Shown: piece by piece, positions 1 through 12,663 of the stretch
Position numbering within the stretch: the stretch's first letter is position 1
Layout of the letters: the number at the start of each line of letters is the position of its first letter
NCBI GenBank assembly: GCA_032433595.1
Contig: JASWJB010000354.1
Coordinates: forward strand, 1-41,893
Source: Conoideocrella luteorostrata
Taxonomy: Eukaryota; Ascomycota; Sordariomycetes; Hypocreales; Clavicipitaceae
DNA: 41,893 bases
Direction of reading: 5' to 3'
Made by a program: the position numbers and the translations under genes
The notes under the pieces: generated by a model
Seen by the model: the letters and a program-made list of their open reading frames with translations, nothing else
What the model was told of the DNA's origin: nothing
The model's database searches: none

Positions 1-1864
1 AAAAAAAAGAACACACATTCAAACATATTAATACCATTGTAGAGTGAAATAGTATTGGGCGAGCCACGATGAAGCCGATTGGATCACTCAATGATAATGC
101 GAGCGGTCAAAGCGATACGAGGCCTAAAAGTGATTAATAGAAAGAAGATAAAATTACTATAGGGTCATAAATTTGTCGGAGTGACCAACTTGGAGGAAGT
201 AGGAGTGAGTGTCATCATGAGTCGATGGCTGATCAATACCACCATCCTTGTATCCCATCACCCCCCAAAGAACCGCCAATACCTTGACTCGAGTCAAGTG
301 GCTATTTTACGGGACCCTTGTTAAATTTCTACCTTGTTGGCCGGAAAAAGCCGTGTTATGGGCAAGATGTTATCCGTTGATGGGGAAGTGGACAGACGGG
401 GCTGGTCTGATCGACAGTCGAATGCTGGTATGGATTAGCATCCGAGTAAATGCATCAGAATAGAGCCAGAATGAACTCTGCTGGTATCCTAATCCCCTAG
501 AGTAGAGTGATCGACCACCTTTTAAAGCCACTAACGTAGATCATCACGCCCAAATAAGCCGAATATGGATACATCACAGGGTCTTAAGCCACCTTGCCTT
601 GGCTGCCGCCGGAGCACTGTTTGGCGGGCTCTTCAGTTATACTCGGATGTTTAACAGGTTGCTGCTCGAGTTTCTTTATGCTGATCGTGTCCTGCGACAT
701 CTAATACTAAATGATGAACCAACAGCGTTCACCACTTCTACATAAGGCCCCGTTATCTAGCCGTAGTAGATTCTGTTATGTAGAATTCTTCATTTCCCCG
801 AGTTTGGAGTCAGTTAAATTACGCTTTCCTCCCATCCCTGGTGGCCTCTGGACTGTGCTGGAAGAATTGGCCCGATTTCGTGCTGCAAAGAGGATTGAGA
901 GGCCGAGGGCATGCTCTTCGCATTATCCCGATAACGTTCAACCCATGTTTCCAATCTCATTGAGTTTCGGATTGCTGTGGTCATTTGAACTGTTAATATC
1001 TCTTATCATAATAAAAGACAGCCTCTTCATAAATCCCCTATTCTACATGATCTCCCTCACAGCCATGGTCGAGATTGCATTTCATGGCGTACCCTCAATG
1101 AATCATCGACAAAAACGCGAGACATCAACCGTAATCGCCAGAGTAACAACCCTCCCGCTTTGCTGCTGGGGTCCTCTTGTATCGGAAGATTTCGGGCCTT
1201 GGATACATCAGGCATTCGAATGCGAAGCATAGCCGGAGTAAACCTGTGACTTCGAACGGACGGGCAAGCCTCTCTATCCGTGTGGCCCAGGACAAATCAA
1301 CAGGGGAGTCAAGCATCTCCCCCATCATGCCATTCTACTTTGGGCCGCTAGAATTGGCTGCGGCGTCTAAACAATGACTCATAAGTCATTTCATAGGCTC
1401 ATTGCGACAATGTGCAATCGCCTCCAAAACCAATCCTTACAGCCGCGTCATGACTTGGTCCAGGGTCAAATTAGAGCATAGTAGGAAATGTCAAAGTAAA
1501 CCTTCTGGCCGGGTTGAGTGCTAACTATCGTGTACATGGGTGAGCCAACCGACGTTGGTTGGGGACGCCAAAACTGCACACCAGAGATGGAAAGTCTTTT
1601 AGATCTGACGCTAGCGTCCCCAACGGGTTGTTCCAGTACCAGGAACAGAGGAAGCCGCTTCCCGAGTTTGCCCCGCGTTGAAACGACAACCGTGTACTTA
1701 ACGGCCTCCGTGTGCTGGAGAATGGTTGACGGCTCCACGCTACCCGTAAGGCTTATATTGAGACGAGGTCCTGGGTTGCCCCCATACCGAATACTAAATC
1801 CATTATCGAGTTTTTTTCCCCTGCAAATTCACTTCTGCTGATCAACCATCTTGTGCCTTTAAAA
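1..1864. other. No intact gene recognised; possible coding remnants
   Basis: Base composition is ordinary, without the strong AT bias of the transposon blocks. Several open frames are present but none was recognised. One frame on the + strand from about 500 to 737 reads openly through a hydrophobic, alanine/glycine-rich stretch followed by an amphipathic Arg/Leu-rich stretch, ending at a TAA. A different frame from about 817 to 957 also reads like coding sequence. They could be pieces of one decayed membrane-protein gene, but no family assignment is possible. A longer open frame at 711-1232 shows no known motif. Confidence 0.3.
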
Positions 1865-2805
1865 ATGGCTGAGGTCGAAACTTTGGAGGGGCAGCGGCAG
1901 TGTACGTGGAGGTGCCTGGCGGTCGACTTCCTCTCAGCCGCATACGCCTCGGCGATTGTGTCCCCATGGGTAGCTGCAGTTGACAAGTAAGCGGCGCCTC
2001 ATAAGCAGACGATATGCACAACCTTTTATTCCATTCCTCTTCGTCTACTTTTATGTGCAGCGAGATGTGCGGCAATTGATCTCTGGTTAGGATTGTGTAC
2101 AACAGGGTCTCCAAGGGCAAGTCAATGTTCCACTCCGTGGGGTCATGGGGCTTGAAGCCAAAGCACTCGCTGGGGACGATATTCCTCATGCCATTCATCG
2201 TGTACTTTGCAACGTACGCCACAGCCAACATGTTTGACTCCATGTACGCCGCTCAAAACGCTCTCGATGTTTCTGCCTCGTCTTCCAAGTTCTTCGCCAC
2301 GACAGCCGTCAATACCGGGTTATGTGTTTTTAAGGACGGATACTCTGCCAAGTTAGCGTGCAAGTTACCAGTGCCGAGTATGACTTACGCCATGTTCCTG
2401 GCACGCGATGCTGTCGCCGTCTTTGCGTACTGCAACTTGCCCACCTTGATCGCACCCAAGTTGGCCGATCTGCCGCTGCCGTCGTTGATACCATCGTTCG
2501 GACAGAGTACCTCGAGTCTGCAGGCAGCGCAGCTGCTTTCCCCAGCTGCGGCACAAGTCGTTAGTACGCCAATTCATATTCTGGGCCTTGACTTGCACAA
2601 GAGGCAGAATCGAGTTCCCATTGGGAATCGGATTCGGACTGTTTGTAAGCACATTGGCTTCGCCACACCGTTTCGGATGCTGTGGGTTGTAAGCCCGTCT
2701 GATTCGGAAATGCTGTTAACACGACCTGCAGAAACTGGATGTTTTCGCAGGGTATCGGGGGGCAATAGCAGAGCGGCCTGTGATAGGGTATTTGTCAGGT
2801 CTTAA
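1865..2805 (+). CDS. Fungal multi-spanning membrane protein, possibly mitochondrial-carrier-like (two exons)
   Basis: Exon 1 is 1865-1986 and begins at an ATG in the context aaaaATGGCT. The intron is 1987-2090, with donor GTAAGC and acceptor GGTTAG; splicing joins codon phase 2 exactly. Exon 2 is 2091-2805, giving 278 residues. Residues around 22-40 (DFLSAAYASAIVSPWVAAVD) contain a Pro-x-x-x-x-Asp element reminiscent of mitochondrial carriers. They are followed by a hydrophobic segment (FLMPFIVYFATYATANMFDS) and a Ser-Thr-Pro-x-His-x-Leu-Gly-Leu-Asp-Leu motif, as I recall from an uncharacterised family of fungal membrane proteins. The 3' end is uncertain: a GTAAGC donor at 2689 with acceptors at 2731 or 2750 would replace the last 40 or so residues, which look unlike the family end. 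It converges with the Zn2Cys6 gene. Function unknown; the carrier resemblance is an inference. Confidence 0.6.
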
Positions 2806-3328
2806 TCATTTGGAATAGTTCGTCATACTTAAACCAGAGAATGAAAACAAAACGAGAAAAAAAAATAAAACATAAAAGCATGGTCTTTTAAAATAACCTT
2901 TGAGCTGGTATTCCGCAAGATCTACTACCGTGGACGGTCCTAGAGTGTATTCTGGCTTCATGCTTCTATATTGGTTAACGTGGCAACCAGCCAATGCGGC
3001 AGCAAGGACGCAACCACAGAGTGAGGAAAGACTGATAACGAGCCACTGGTTGGTCGACTCATTGACGGCTTATAAGAGGGGATGGCAAGATGCCACAATA
3101 CTGGGGGTTGGCTATTTCATGATTCTCTGTTGTGTTTACAATTGTCGGAGGGACTTACTCAACAGTACTTGCTGTCAAGAAATTATACGATGAGGGTTTT
3201 GGTTGGTGGCGTGTTTTAATGCGGCGATGATTCTCTCTGAACGTCCTGTCAAAGACGCGCAACACCACTGTGTCAGATACTTTTCCAATTGGTTAGTTTG
3301 TCATTTGACAAGGCGATATATATAATTG
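2806..3328. other. Intergenic space between convergent genes
   Basis: Nothing recognised. It should hold the 3' untranslated regions of both flanking genes. There is an A-rich tract at 2839-2876. Confidence 0.4.
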
Positions 3329-5666
3329 TTACCCAACAATTTCTGAAGCCGAGGGCGGTATCTCCCAGAAAAAGTCCGTGTCCAGCAAATTTACCAAGCT
3401 TTGCACATGTAAGTTCCGCTCAGGGTCGCTTATGAAGTTAAATACAGCGTCATTGTTATCCACGTTGCCGCCTAGCGCACCAATCCCTCCCGCCAGAAGT
3501 TGAGCTGCTTGTAGCGTTGTCTCGTCGAGATTCTGAGTGTCTGAATTCATATGCAACGAGTCAAAATTTGACGGTCTCATCGTGTCATGCATGTTTGATG
3601 AGTTCTGGGCCGTCGATGGAACAAGGAGGTCCACAAGAGACTCGAGGTATTTAGAGTGCAGCGTTAAGGTATCTTGAGCCGACTGAATCGATTGTTGGAT
3701 GTGCCGAGCAACGTCTCGCATGAGGTTGATTGCGCCCTTCTGAAAAGATGGCCCAATGAGGCCATTGCAGGGGAGGCACAATAGCAGACATAAATATAGT
3801 GCCGCGTTCGGCCCAAGCAGAAGGACTGAATCAGGCGCCCGTCTTAGGTCTTCAGTCGAAAATTCAAGCAAATGCCGCAAGGTCCCAAAAGCGCCATTAA
3901 CACTGCCACTTAACCCGGGAATATCGGGAGATAAAACATCAGCTATCATAGAGATATCAAAGACAGGAGACGAATTATAAGGCTGCTCAGTGGGGCGAAG
4001 TGACGATGTCATTAAACCCATCAATGCCTGTCGAAGAATAGCAGAGGACAAGTTAAGTCTAACGCTGTGCTCCCAGAGTCCAACAAGAGTCTGAAGATGG
4101 GGCTTCCCTGCAACTAACAGCCTCTGATCTAGTATTGGACTGTCGGTGTAATGCAATCTGCCCTCTCCCTGCAAGTGATTTTTCCAGGTGGATTTCCACC
4201 TATTCAGTTCCGAGTCCATGAGTTCGAGAACGCACGGCAGCAGTGCCAATGAGGCTTTATGAACCATGCCGCGTAATTTAGACTGGATACGCCGCAGATC
4301 AGCGCTGCAACAAGCGATGAAGTCAAATGGCAAGGCGTGCGGCATCTTTAGCCAAGTATCCAGATCGCCGATACAGGGAGGGTTTCCGTCCTCATGGCTG
4401 AGTGATGCCCTTCTCATGAAGAATAAACTCTGTTGCTTGTCTTGCCGGAACAATGCCATCCATGTTCTCATACGCCGCGCTGCCTGTCTTGCGTTACCAT
4501 CGCTCTGTTCTAAATCTAAGTCGTGAAGGATGCGAAAAGCATAGCCACTGTGCAGGTATGACACGTCGTCATCCGCATCCTTCCAGCACACAAGCAAGTA
4601 AAAAGCTTGCATTGATTCGATGGATCTGTTGCCCTCGGCAAATGTCTTAATGGCTAAACTTCGAGCTAAACTACAGAGCCGGCTCTGAAGGAATGGGTCC
4701 GTAGTCGACACCAGGCTTCCACTCAAGAAATTAGTGAACTTGGAAGAGCAAAACAGGATGGTGGCAAATAGCAATGGGCTTCGTTGTCTGACGTCGTCAT
4801 GTGTGTCTAGGTAAGGGTCGAGTATATACTCCCATTTCGTGTTCATCTCCAACATAAAATGACTGAACAGTGCTACAGAAGCTTCTCGGGTGAGCATGCC
4901 GCTTTCAATGGGATCTATCACGGTTTGGCAAAGAGTCATGGATGACAGGTAACTGGGCATTTTAACCATGGGCTGTGCCTGGCCGTCGTCACCAGCTTGA
5001 CTTCCAGGGCTGTCTCTTAGAGGGCGTAGAAGCCCGGACAGTTTCAACGAAGGAGGTGCCACATGGGCAGGTTCAGATGGCAACTGCTGTGGAGGAGCCA
5101 GCTGGATTGGATCATCTGGTCCTGCTGTCGCCCTGAAAGAGGGGGTATCCGCCGACGTGATAAAGCTGAACTGTGATCCTCTTTTGCCTTTCAGGGAAGC
5201 CAGTGTAGCAATGATCCTTGCCCGAATATCTGGGGTAATAGGCGCATGTCTATTGTGGCCTGCTTGGGGGATGTCATGGCCGCCTGGCGTCGCAGGTGGG
5301 ATTGAAGAGGCAAGGTATTCAAGACCCGATGGCGATGGGAGCGTGGATCGAGGGGCGGCATGCTCTTCAACACGTTCCTGGGCGGCCGAAAATGTTCGTC
5401 TCCCTTGCCGAGGGTATGGATGGGCTTTCGCTCTGGCTCTCTTCGATAGAGAGAAAACGCAATCGATGTCCGTGGAGATACACCGATCGCATCGGTCCGG
5501 CTGCTGTGAGACAAGGCACCGAACCTTTGCCGCTCTGCATTTCAGGCAGGCGCTGAAGTGCGAGTTAGTATGTCAATCATACTAGATGTAGTGCTGTGAT
5601 AATGCATGGTGTGGCTTACACAGGTGCCCGATGTAAACTTGATGGGTTAGCAGTAGAAGGTGCCAT
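3329..5666 (-). CDS. Zn(II)2Cys6 fungal-specific transcription factor (two exons)
   Basis: Read on the minus strand, exon 1 is 5666-5620 (15 codons plus 2 nt). The intron is 5619-5553, with donor GTAAGC, a perfect TACTAAC branch site and acceptor TTCAG. Exon 2 is 5552-3329. The junction restores the frame and gives 756 residues. A complete binuclear zinc cluster follows directly: Cys18, Cys21, Cys28, Cys37, Cys40 and Cys47 (spacing C-x2-C-x6-C-x8-C-x2-C-x6-C), then a basic Arg/Lys-rich linker. The rest resembles the long helical middle-homology region of fungal regulators, with leucine-rich helices and an Asn/Asp-rich tail near residues 680-720. Such proteins bind CGG-type half-sites in the nucleus. 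The target pathway cannot be told from sequence; no biosynthetic cluster adjoins it. The ATG at 5083 would lose the zinc cluster, so the upstream start is preferred. Confidence 0.85.
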
Positions 5667-6103
5667 GGGGTTGTAAACGGGCCGAAACACACAGGTGAAC
5701 ATTGTGATGCAGCGCACCTAATAAGTTGTGCAGGGGGTGGCTCGGATATCGCCACGTGATGTGCGCCACACTCTAGCTCGGGCCGAGATAGCAGAAGCGC
5801 ATCGTTTGCATTCCACTCTGTCTCTAACCATTGGTTAAATAGGGACTAGACTTAGCGACGAAACGTGGCTTAAACGCCTTCAAACTTTGCCAACAGTATG
5901 TTGCATAATACTTAAAAACGACCGTAACATTTTTAAAACTGCTTGTCTTTTATCTACGGCGTGAGCAAGAGTGAAAGTTGTTGTCATCGTCGCTGTCTTT
6001 CATTCTCAAAGGCCCGCCAGAATTTCGAGATCAGAACTAAACTACTTTTGTTTCCCAGGTCAAAACTAAACCAGATTTAGTTAGCTGAGGAGATAGTGCC
6101 AAC

Positions 6104-6144
6104 CTACTATATATCCTAGGGTATAGCCCTAGGATATATAGTAG
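6104..6144. repeat. Perfect 18-bp inverted repeat with 5-nt loop
   Basis: Bases 6104-6121 are exactly complementary to 6127-6144, separated by TATAG. The arms contain CCTAGG and ATATAT. It sits 23 bp outside the left end of the first retrotransposon (18 bp before its target duplication), so it belongs to the host or to an older repeat. Confidence 0.8.
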
Positions 6145-6161
6145 TAGTTAGGCAGGGCTAG

Positions 6162-6166
6162 TCTAA
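6162..6166. repeat. Target-site duplication, left copy (TCTAA)
   Basis: TCTAA precedes the TGTAAC start of the left LTR. The same five bases follow the element at 13117-13121, as expected for Ty3/gypsy integration. Confidence 0.9.
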
Positions 6167-6619
6167 TGTAACGGTCGGGCTATTTACTATAGTAAGTAGA
6201 TAGGGATAACAGTAGTGTCTGTTGCTTGAATAAAGTAAGAAAGGTTGTAAGTGATAATATCACAAGTATACAAGCAGTGTTCGGTATCTGTTAGGAGAGT
6301 TCTCCTAATCGCTTACTCAAAGTGATTGCTTAGATTAATCTATAAGGACCTAGGTGCTAACTATCTAGTAATAACTGTCCTATATATAATGTTTTAATCC
6401 TTATATAATTCCTTTAATTATAGTGATCTATGTGCTCTATATTGCTCTGTGGGATCCCTTGGATTACCACTAATCCTATAGAGCGCCTTGCATAGTCACG
6501 TGGAAAAGCATATGACTTGCTTTTATAGTGACAATATTATGTTAGCTATGTTTTAGTGTAAATACCTGCTATCTAACTAATCTTCCTTGGTTTAGGTGCC
6601 TTGCCATTAGTTTGTAATA
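6167..6619 (-). repeat. Left LTR of copy 1 (3' LTR in coding sense)
   Basis: 453 bp. The outer part from 6167 is almost unmutated (TGTAACGGTCGGG...), while the inner end carries many transitions, for example TAATA in place of the terminal TAACA. Contains the 12-bp palindrome TTACTATAGTAA near its outer end. Confidence 0.93.
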
Positions 6620-6637
6620 TTATTCCCCTCCTCCTAT
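6620..6637 (-). other. Probable polypurine tract of copy 1
   Basis: On the minus strand this is a run of purines (AGGAGGAGGGGAATAA) directly abutting the left LTR. This is the expected position and composition of the plus-strand priming site, and it independently supports the minus-strand polarity. Confidence 0.7.
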
Positions 6638-6639
6638 AC

Positions 6640-9600
6640 CTTTGTCCTTAAAGGTCTTTAAATAGGTTATTATTCCTATTTAGTAGGTTTCTTTATTTTC
6701 CTTCCTGTTTTTACTTATAGAGTTTTATTATATTTAATTAAATTTCTAAATAGCCTTATACCTTTATATAATATTAAAGAGACACTATAATTTATATTAA
6801 AGTAGTAGGAATTTAATTACTTAAAATAGGTTAATATACTCCTTATTAATAAAGTAATATACTTTATTTTATGCTAAAGGGATATATAAAGTGTTCTTTT
6901 TATACTAAGTAAAATATTAAATATAATAAGAATTTTTTTACTAAGGAGTTTAATGTAATTAAATCTTAGAAGGAGTGCTTATATACTAATATATAATTAA
7001 AGCATTAAAAGGTTAGTTATTTAGCTACTATTATTACTACTACTTATTTTACTTTAGTAAAGGCTTAGTAAGAAGAAATTAATATTTCTTCCTAGATTAA
7101 TTAGTATTTTAAAACTTAGTCTTAAATGCTTTATTAAGAGTTATTTACATTAAATAATCTAAAGGCATTAGAAGGCTAGTAAGTAGTAGTGCCTAATTTC
7201 CCTTAGGAAGGTTTTAATAACATAGATTAGGAAGCACTTACTAATAGTATTACTTTATTAGTTCCTTTGTATTCTTAAGGTTTACCTTTAGTTCCTATGT
7301 GTTTTTAGTATAGTTATATCCTTTTTATTTAACTAAATATTATATTCTTAACTTATATCTTTAATATCCTAGGATTACTTTAATTTTATATTCTTGTTTA
7401 TTAGTAAGTTCTATGTTAGTATTAATTTTAGTGTTTTTAGGTGTAGGTTCTAGTAATAATACATAGAACATAGGATATTTTATTAATCCTTTTAGTAACA
7501 TTAGTCTAAAATTAACTATTAATATTTTCTTAATAATTCTAAATAGTCTAATGTATTTTTAATTAAGTTTCTTATTTAGTCTTATTATTTTAAGGTTTTT
7601 TTATAAAAGGTATACTTTATTTCCCTTTTTTAAAGTTAGCGCTAATAATCTTTTCTTGTTATAATAGTGTTTTATTTATTCTTATAGAAATATCTATTCT
7701 TATTGTAATTTTTTATATAGTTCTATAAGTCTTTTTACTAAGATTATAGCTTTAGGTGTGTTTATTATGTTATTCTTGATTTCCTATATTATAGGGTTAT
7801 ATCTATAGTTAGCTTTAAATAGTGAGAGTCCCATAGACTTATTGTCTAAGCTATTATAAGCTTATTATACTATAGGTAATAATTATACCTAATTATTTTG
7901 TTCTTTATTAATATAGCTTTATAAGTACTATTTAAGTGTTTAATTTAGTTTTTTTGTTTATTTATTTATTTATAGGTAGAATATAGTTAATATTAAGTGT
8001 TATACTCTTGTTTATTTTATAAGGCTTTTCTAAAATTTTAATATAAGAATTTTATCTTTATTAGATATAACTTTCTGTGGTATGCTATGTTAGCTAATAA
8101 TTATTTATATAAAGGTATATATAAAATCTATAGCTATGCTTGCTTCTTTGTATAGTAGGAAGTATATATATTTAGTGAGTTTATTTATAATAACTAGTAT
8201 ACTATTATATTTAGCATGTATTATTGGTTCCTCTGATTCTAGTAGTTTAATAATCTAATCTAATGCGATTATATTCTAAGCCTTTTTTAGTGGTAATATA
8301 GGTTATAGTTCACTATATAGCGTATATTGTTTTACTTTTGCCTTATTATATATATTATATTTGCTTATAATTTATTATACCTTGTTCTATAGTACTAGAA
8401 AATTATAGGTTCTTTTGATTTATAAGAGTGTTTTATATATTCCTTAGTGTCTATAAAGCTTATGTTTATGTATTTCTTTAATAAGATCTTCCTATAGCGA
8501 TTCTAGGATATATATTTTTTTGTTATAGGTAATATATTCTTTATTATAACCTATTCCTATGATTTTTGTCTAATTAGTTAAGAGTTTATTGTTTTTCTGT
8601 GCTTATATGATCTTTCTTTTCTATGCTTTAGTTAGCTATACTTCCTATGTGGCGTTAAGAGATTATTCCTACTAAGTAGTATCTAGCTCTTTGGTTCTTA
8701 GTTTAAGTGTTTTATCTTTTGTTAATCTTAATATATTTATAGAACTAACCTGCTTATCTGGTTTAAGGTTTTCTCTATGGCTAAGTATATTTGCCTTGCT
8801 ATTCTTACTTCCTTTTTAATAAGTAATTTTAAAGTTAAATTCTATTAAGAATTTATATTATTTAATTTATTATTTATTTAAGTCTTTTATTATTATAAAT
8901 AAAGTTAGGTTTTTGTGATCTATATAGACCTTAACTTTATGTGTTATATCACTAAGGTAATGTTTCTATTCCTTAAATGCTTTAATAATTACTATTAGCT
9001 CCTTATTTAAGATCACGTAGTTTAGTTATAGTTTATTAAGCTTTTTTAAGTAGAAAGCTACTAAGTGTAGTCTTTTTTTATTATTTCTTTGTCTTAATTA
9101 TCCTCTTAGTGTATAATCTAAGGCATTTGTTTTAACTTTAAATAGTTAATTAAGATTTATTAATACTAATATTAAGTCTTTAAGAATCTTTTGCTTAATT
9201 TCTTAAAAAGCTTTTTCTTTAATATTTATTTATTAAAATACTTTGTCTTTTTGGGTTATATTAGTTAGACTAGAGGCTAAGCCTTTAAAGTTACTAATAA
9301 AGTGTTAATAGAAATTAATAAAGCTAATAAATACTTTAATATCTTTAATGTTCTTTAGTAAGGGCTATTCTTAGATTATTTTTGTTTTATTTAGGTCTAT
9401 CTTAATTTATCTAGGGGATAACTAATATCTAAGAAACTTTATAAGTTTCTAGTGGAATTTATATTTCTTTACTTTAACTAGTAGTTTATTATCTTAAAGT
9501 GTCTTAAGTACTTAATATATATATTTCTTATGTTCTTTAAGTGTCTTTAAGAAAATTAGGATATTATTAAGATATACTACTATAAATTTATCTAAGAATT

Positions 9601-12600
9601 CTTATAGGATATAGTTAATTATAGCTTAAAAGGTTACTAGTGCATTAGTTAATCTAAATAGCATAACTAGGTATTTATAGAGTCTTTTCTATGTGTAAAA
9701 TACTATTTTTTATTCTTCCCTTTCTTTAATCTATATTAGGTTATAGGCTCCTTTTAGGTTAAGTGTTATAAACTATTCTACTCTATGTAGTTTATCTTAT
9801 AGTTCTAATATAAGTGGTAATAAATATTAATTTTTAATAGTAATTACGTTAAGTTATTTATAGTTTACGTATAAGTATAACTTCCTGTTTTTCTTTAGTA
9901 TAAATAGGATTAGAAATCCTGCTAGTGATATTAATAGTCTTATGTATCCTTTGCTAAGATTCTCTTTAAGATAGTTATTTAACGCCTTTTATTACGTTTT
10001 GTTTAGTGAATATATCTTAAGAGATCTAGGTTCTTTTCTAGGCTAAAGGGTAATCTTATGGTCCTAATAGCTATGCTCTAGTAATCCTGTTTCTAGCTCT
10101 AAGCTAAATAGTTTACTATACTATTAGTATTTATTAGGAATTGCTTAATTATATATAGCTTTAGGCTCCTTTATTATAATATAGACTCATAGGACCTTTC
10201 TTTTTGTATTATTTAAGGGGTGCTTTAGTGACTACTTCTTAGTGATTAATATGCTTCCTAGTATATTTTACTAAAGTTAGCCTGTTCTTTAGTTAACTCT
10301 GGGATTACTTGCCTATAACTAGGGTATCCCTAATATTACCTGCTAATATAAGATCTCTGTGATGTTTAGTGTGAGATAGTGTTATTAACTAGCTATATTT
10401 AGCGGAAGTTACATGGTTTCCTTAGATATTATACCTTAATTATATAATATATATTCTCTATCTATGGTTTAGAGTTAGTAAGGCTTATGTTTTATTATCT
10501 AAGGTAATTATAATTTATTTATAAGATTTAGCAAGATAAAGTTACTTTATACTCCACTATCTATTATTACCTAGATTATGTTTCTATATATTTAGATTAA
10601 AACTTTTAGGTAGCTACTTAATCCTTTATTTATACTTAAGAGGAACTTATTGCGTCGCTAGTTTAGTGTCCCCTTTACTATTAGCAAAGTCTATTTTTTA
10701 ACTTCTTATTAAATATATTAAGTAATTCTTGCTGCTTTCTTTATGTATTCTTTTATGCTGTTTTATTTCTCTAGGGGCTATAAGAGTAATGTTTATTATC
10801 TGCTTTGCTGGTTAGTTTACTAGGTTTAGCTTCCTTAGCGGCCTTAGTATACACTGGCAGCGTTTTAGAGGGCATAGGTATCCCTAACTAAAGTCTATGT
10901 CTCTGTAACTAACTATCTAGTTATCTAGGTGTAAGTAAAATCTAGACTAAAGAGGGTGTGTCTTTATATCTAGGTAAAGTAATAAATACTCCCCTGTTTT
11001 AATCCTTTTCCTTTATTTCTTATCCCTTAAGGTTATACCACTAAAAGGGTTCTTAAATAAGCTTTATTCCTTTGTGAGTAGGAAACTATTTATTTTTAAG
11101 TTTTTCCTATGTGTAATAGACACATAAATAATAGATATATAAGAACCATAATATTTAATTATAGGTTTTCTATCTTAAGTGTATAGCCTTATAGTCTCTA
11201 AAGGTTAGTTTAGCGTTGTCTTATGAATCCTACTATACTATAATAATTAGGTCTTATAGTACCTTTAGGTTAGTAACGTTATATCTATATCTATAGATTT
11301 TCTGCGGTAAATCTAGATATTCTTCTTTATAATATTCCTTAAAGGGTTAATTATCTTTATTTAATAAGGTGTTTTCTTTGGTTATAGTGTTATCCACTAA
11401 TCTAATTTTATTAAGTAATCCTATAAGCTAATTAGGAATTAGTTAAGTAGGGTATTCCTAATTATTATCTAAAGCTTATTTAACTTACTACTTATAAGTA
11501 ACTAAAATAATCTTTATTTATTTAGGCTTTTAAGGAAACTATCCTAATCTATCCTTATTAGATTAGTGTACCTAGTAACTATTATTATAGTATATTATCT
11601 AACTTATATAGGTGTGTTCCTTATATTTAGGATTACTATATAGTCCTTTTTTAAGGCATATAGGTTCCTCTTATAGAATTTCCTAAGTTACTATACTAAC
11701 TTGCTTTTCTAATACTAACTTCTAAGAGTTCTTTTTCTTAGGTTTAAGGCACTTATTTATATAATATCCTTTTTGCCTATAATTATAGTATTTGCCTAAT
11801 CCCTTCTTCCTGGGTTATTCTTTTATAGTAGTATCTAAGTCTATAGGGCTTATATAGGTACTAATGCTAGCAGTGAGTTGTCCCTGCTTAGGTCTATATA
11901 TACTAGTTATCCTAGTGATAGGTTTAAGAGATCCTTCTTCTCTCTTTCTTTTAAGATATTATTTATAAAGATAATTATTAATTTTAATCAAAAGTTTAAT
12001 TAGGTTATATAGTGAATCTAGTTATCCTTTGCGTAATATAGTAATATAATCCTTGACTTCTGGTTTAAGTCCTTTATAGTATACTTCTATAAGGGCTTTT
12101 GCTTTATAGTTAAGTTTAGCAAAGATACATTAAAAGTTAATAGAATAGTATTTAGCTAATCCTTTTTATTAAAGGTTATTAAGTTATATTATAGCTTTAC
12201 GCTTTTTATTGGTTTCTTTAAATATATATTTAAGTTTATTTTTAAATTAATAGTAGTCTTAAAACACTTCTTAGGTTATTTCCTTATAATATTTAATATT
12301 ATTATATTTAAGAAAGTTTCGTAAGGTTAGTTCCTACTATTTAGCTACTTTTTTACTTAAGAGTCCTTTAATATAGAGTACCTTATTATTTTCTTCTTTA
12401 AAGTTATCTTTATTTATATAAATATAGGCTTTAGCTTAAGTTAAAAAGGCTTATATATTATCTTTATCTCTAGAGAAAGCAAATAGCTTTAGAACTTTAC
12501 TAAGTTTCCTGCTGTTCTGTTTTCCTTTGAGTTCCTGGATTTATTTATGTTATTATCTAAGTATATTTATAAGCTACTCCTAGGAGTAGGTTATACTAGA

Positions 12601-12640
12601 TACTATAGATATTATATATTGCTTATAGATATAAGGTGTC
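6640..12640 (-). pseudogene. Decayed gag-pol region with chromodomain, copy 1
   Basis: Minus-strand reading. A CCHC gag zinc knuckle is recognisable at about 11790-11749, with its first two Cys and the His changed to Tyr by transitions. The reverse transcriptase active-site motif (Tyr-x-Asp-Asp type) lies at about 9586-9551, with both aspartates read as Asn. The integrase C-terminal part lies around 7620-7400, and a chromodomain core of the Tyr-Leu-Val-Lys-Trp-Lys-Gly-Tyr type at about 7380-7293, with a stop replacing Trp. The domain order (gag, RT, integrase, chromodomain) places it among chromoviruses. Protease and RNase H must lie between but were not pinned down. Every motif shows C-to-T or G-to-A damage, so it is non-coding now. 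Confidence 0.85.
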
Positions 12641-12663
12641 TTACTGAACAGGATAGATTAAAA

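Larger units (their letters stand above)
5667..6166. promoter_or_regulatory. Upstream region of the Zn2Cys6 gene
   Basis: This stretch lies upstream of the minus-strand regulator and ends at the first chromovirus. It contains an E-box-like CACGTG near 5752 and the imperfect inverted repeat TAACCATTGGTTA near 5826. No core promoter element is convincing. Confidence 0.35.

Noticed and set aside
711..1232. 173-codon open frame on the plus strand
   Set aside because: No motif, odd composition, and other frames nearby also look partly coding; not supported as a gene.
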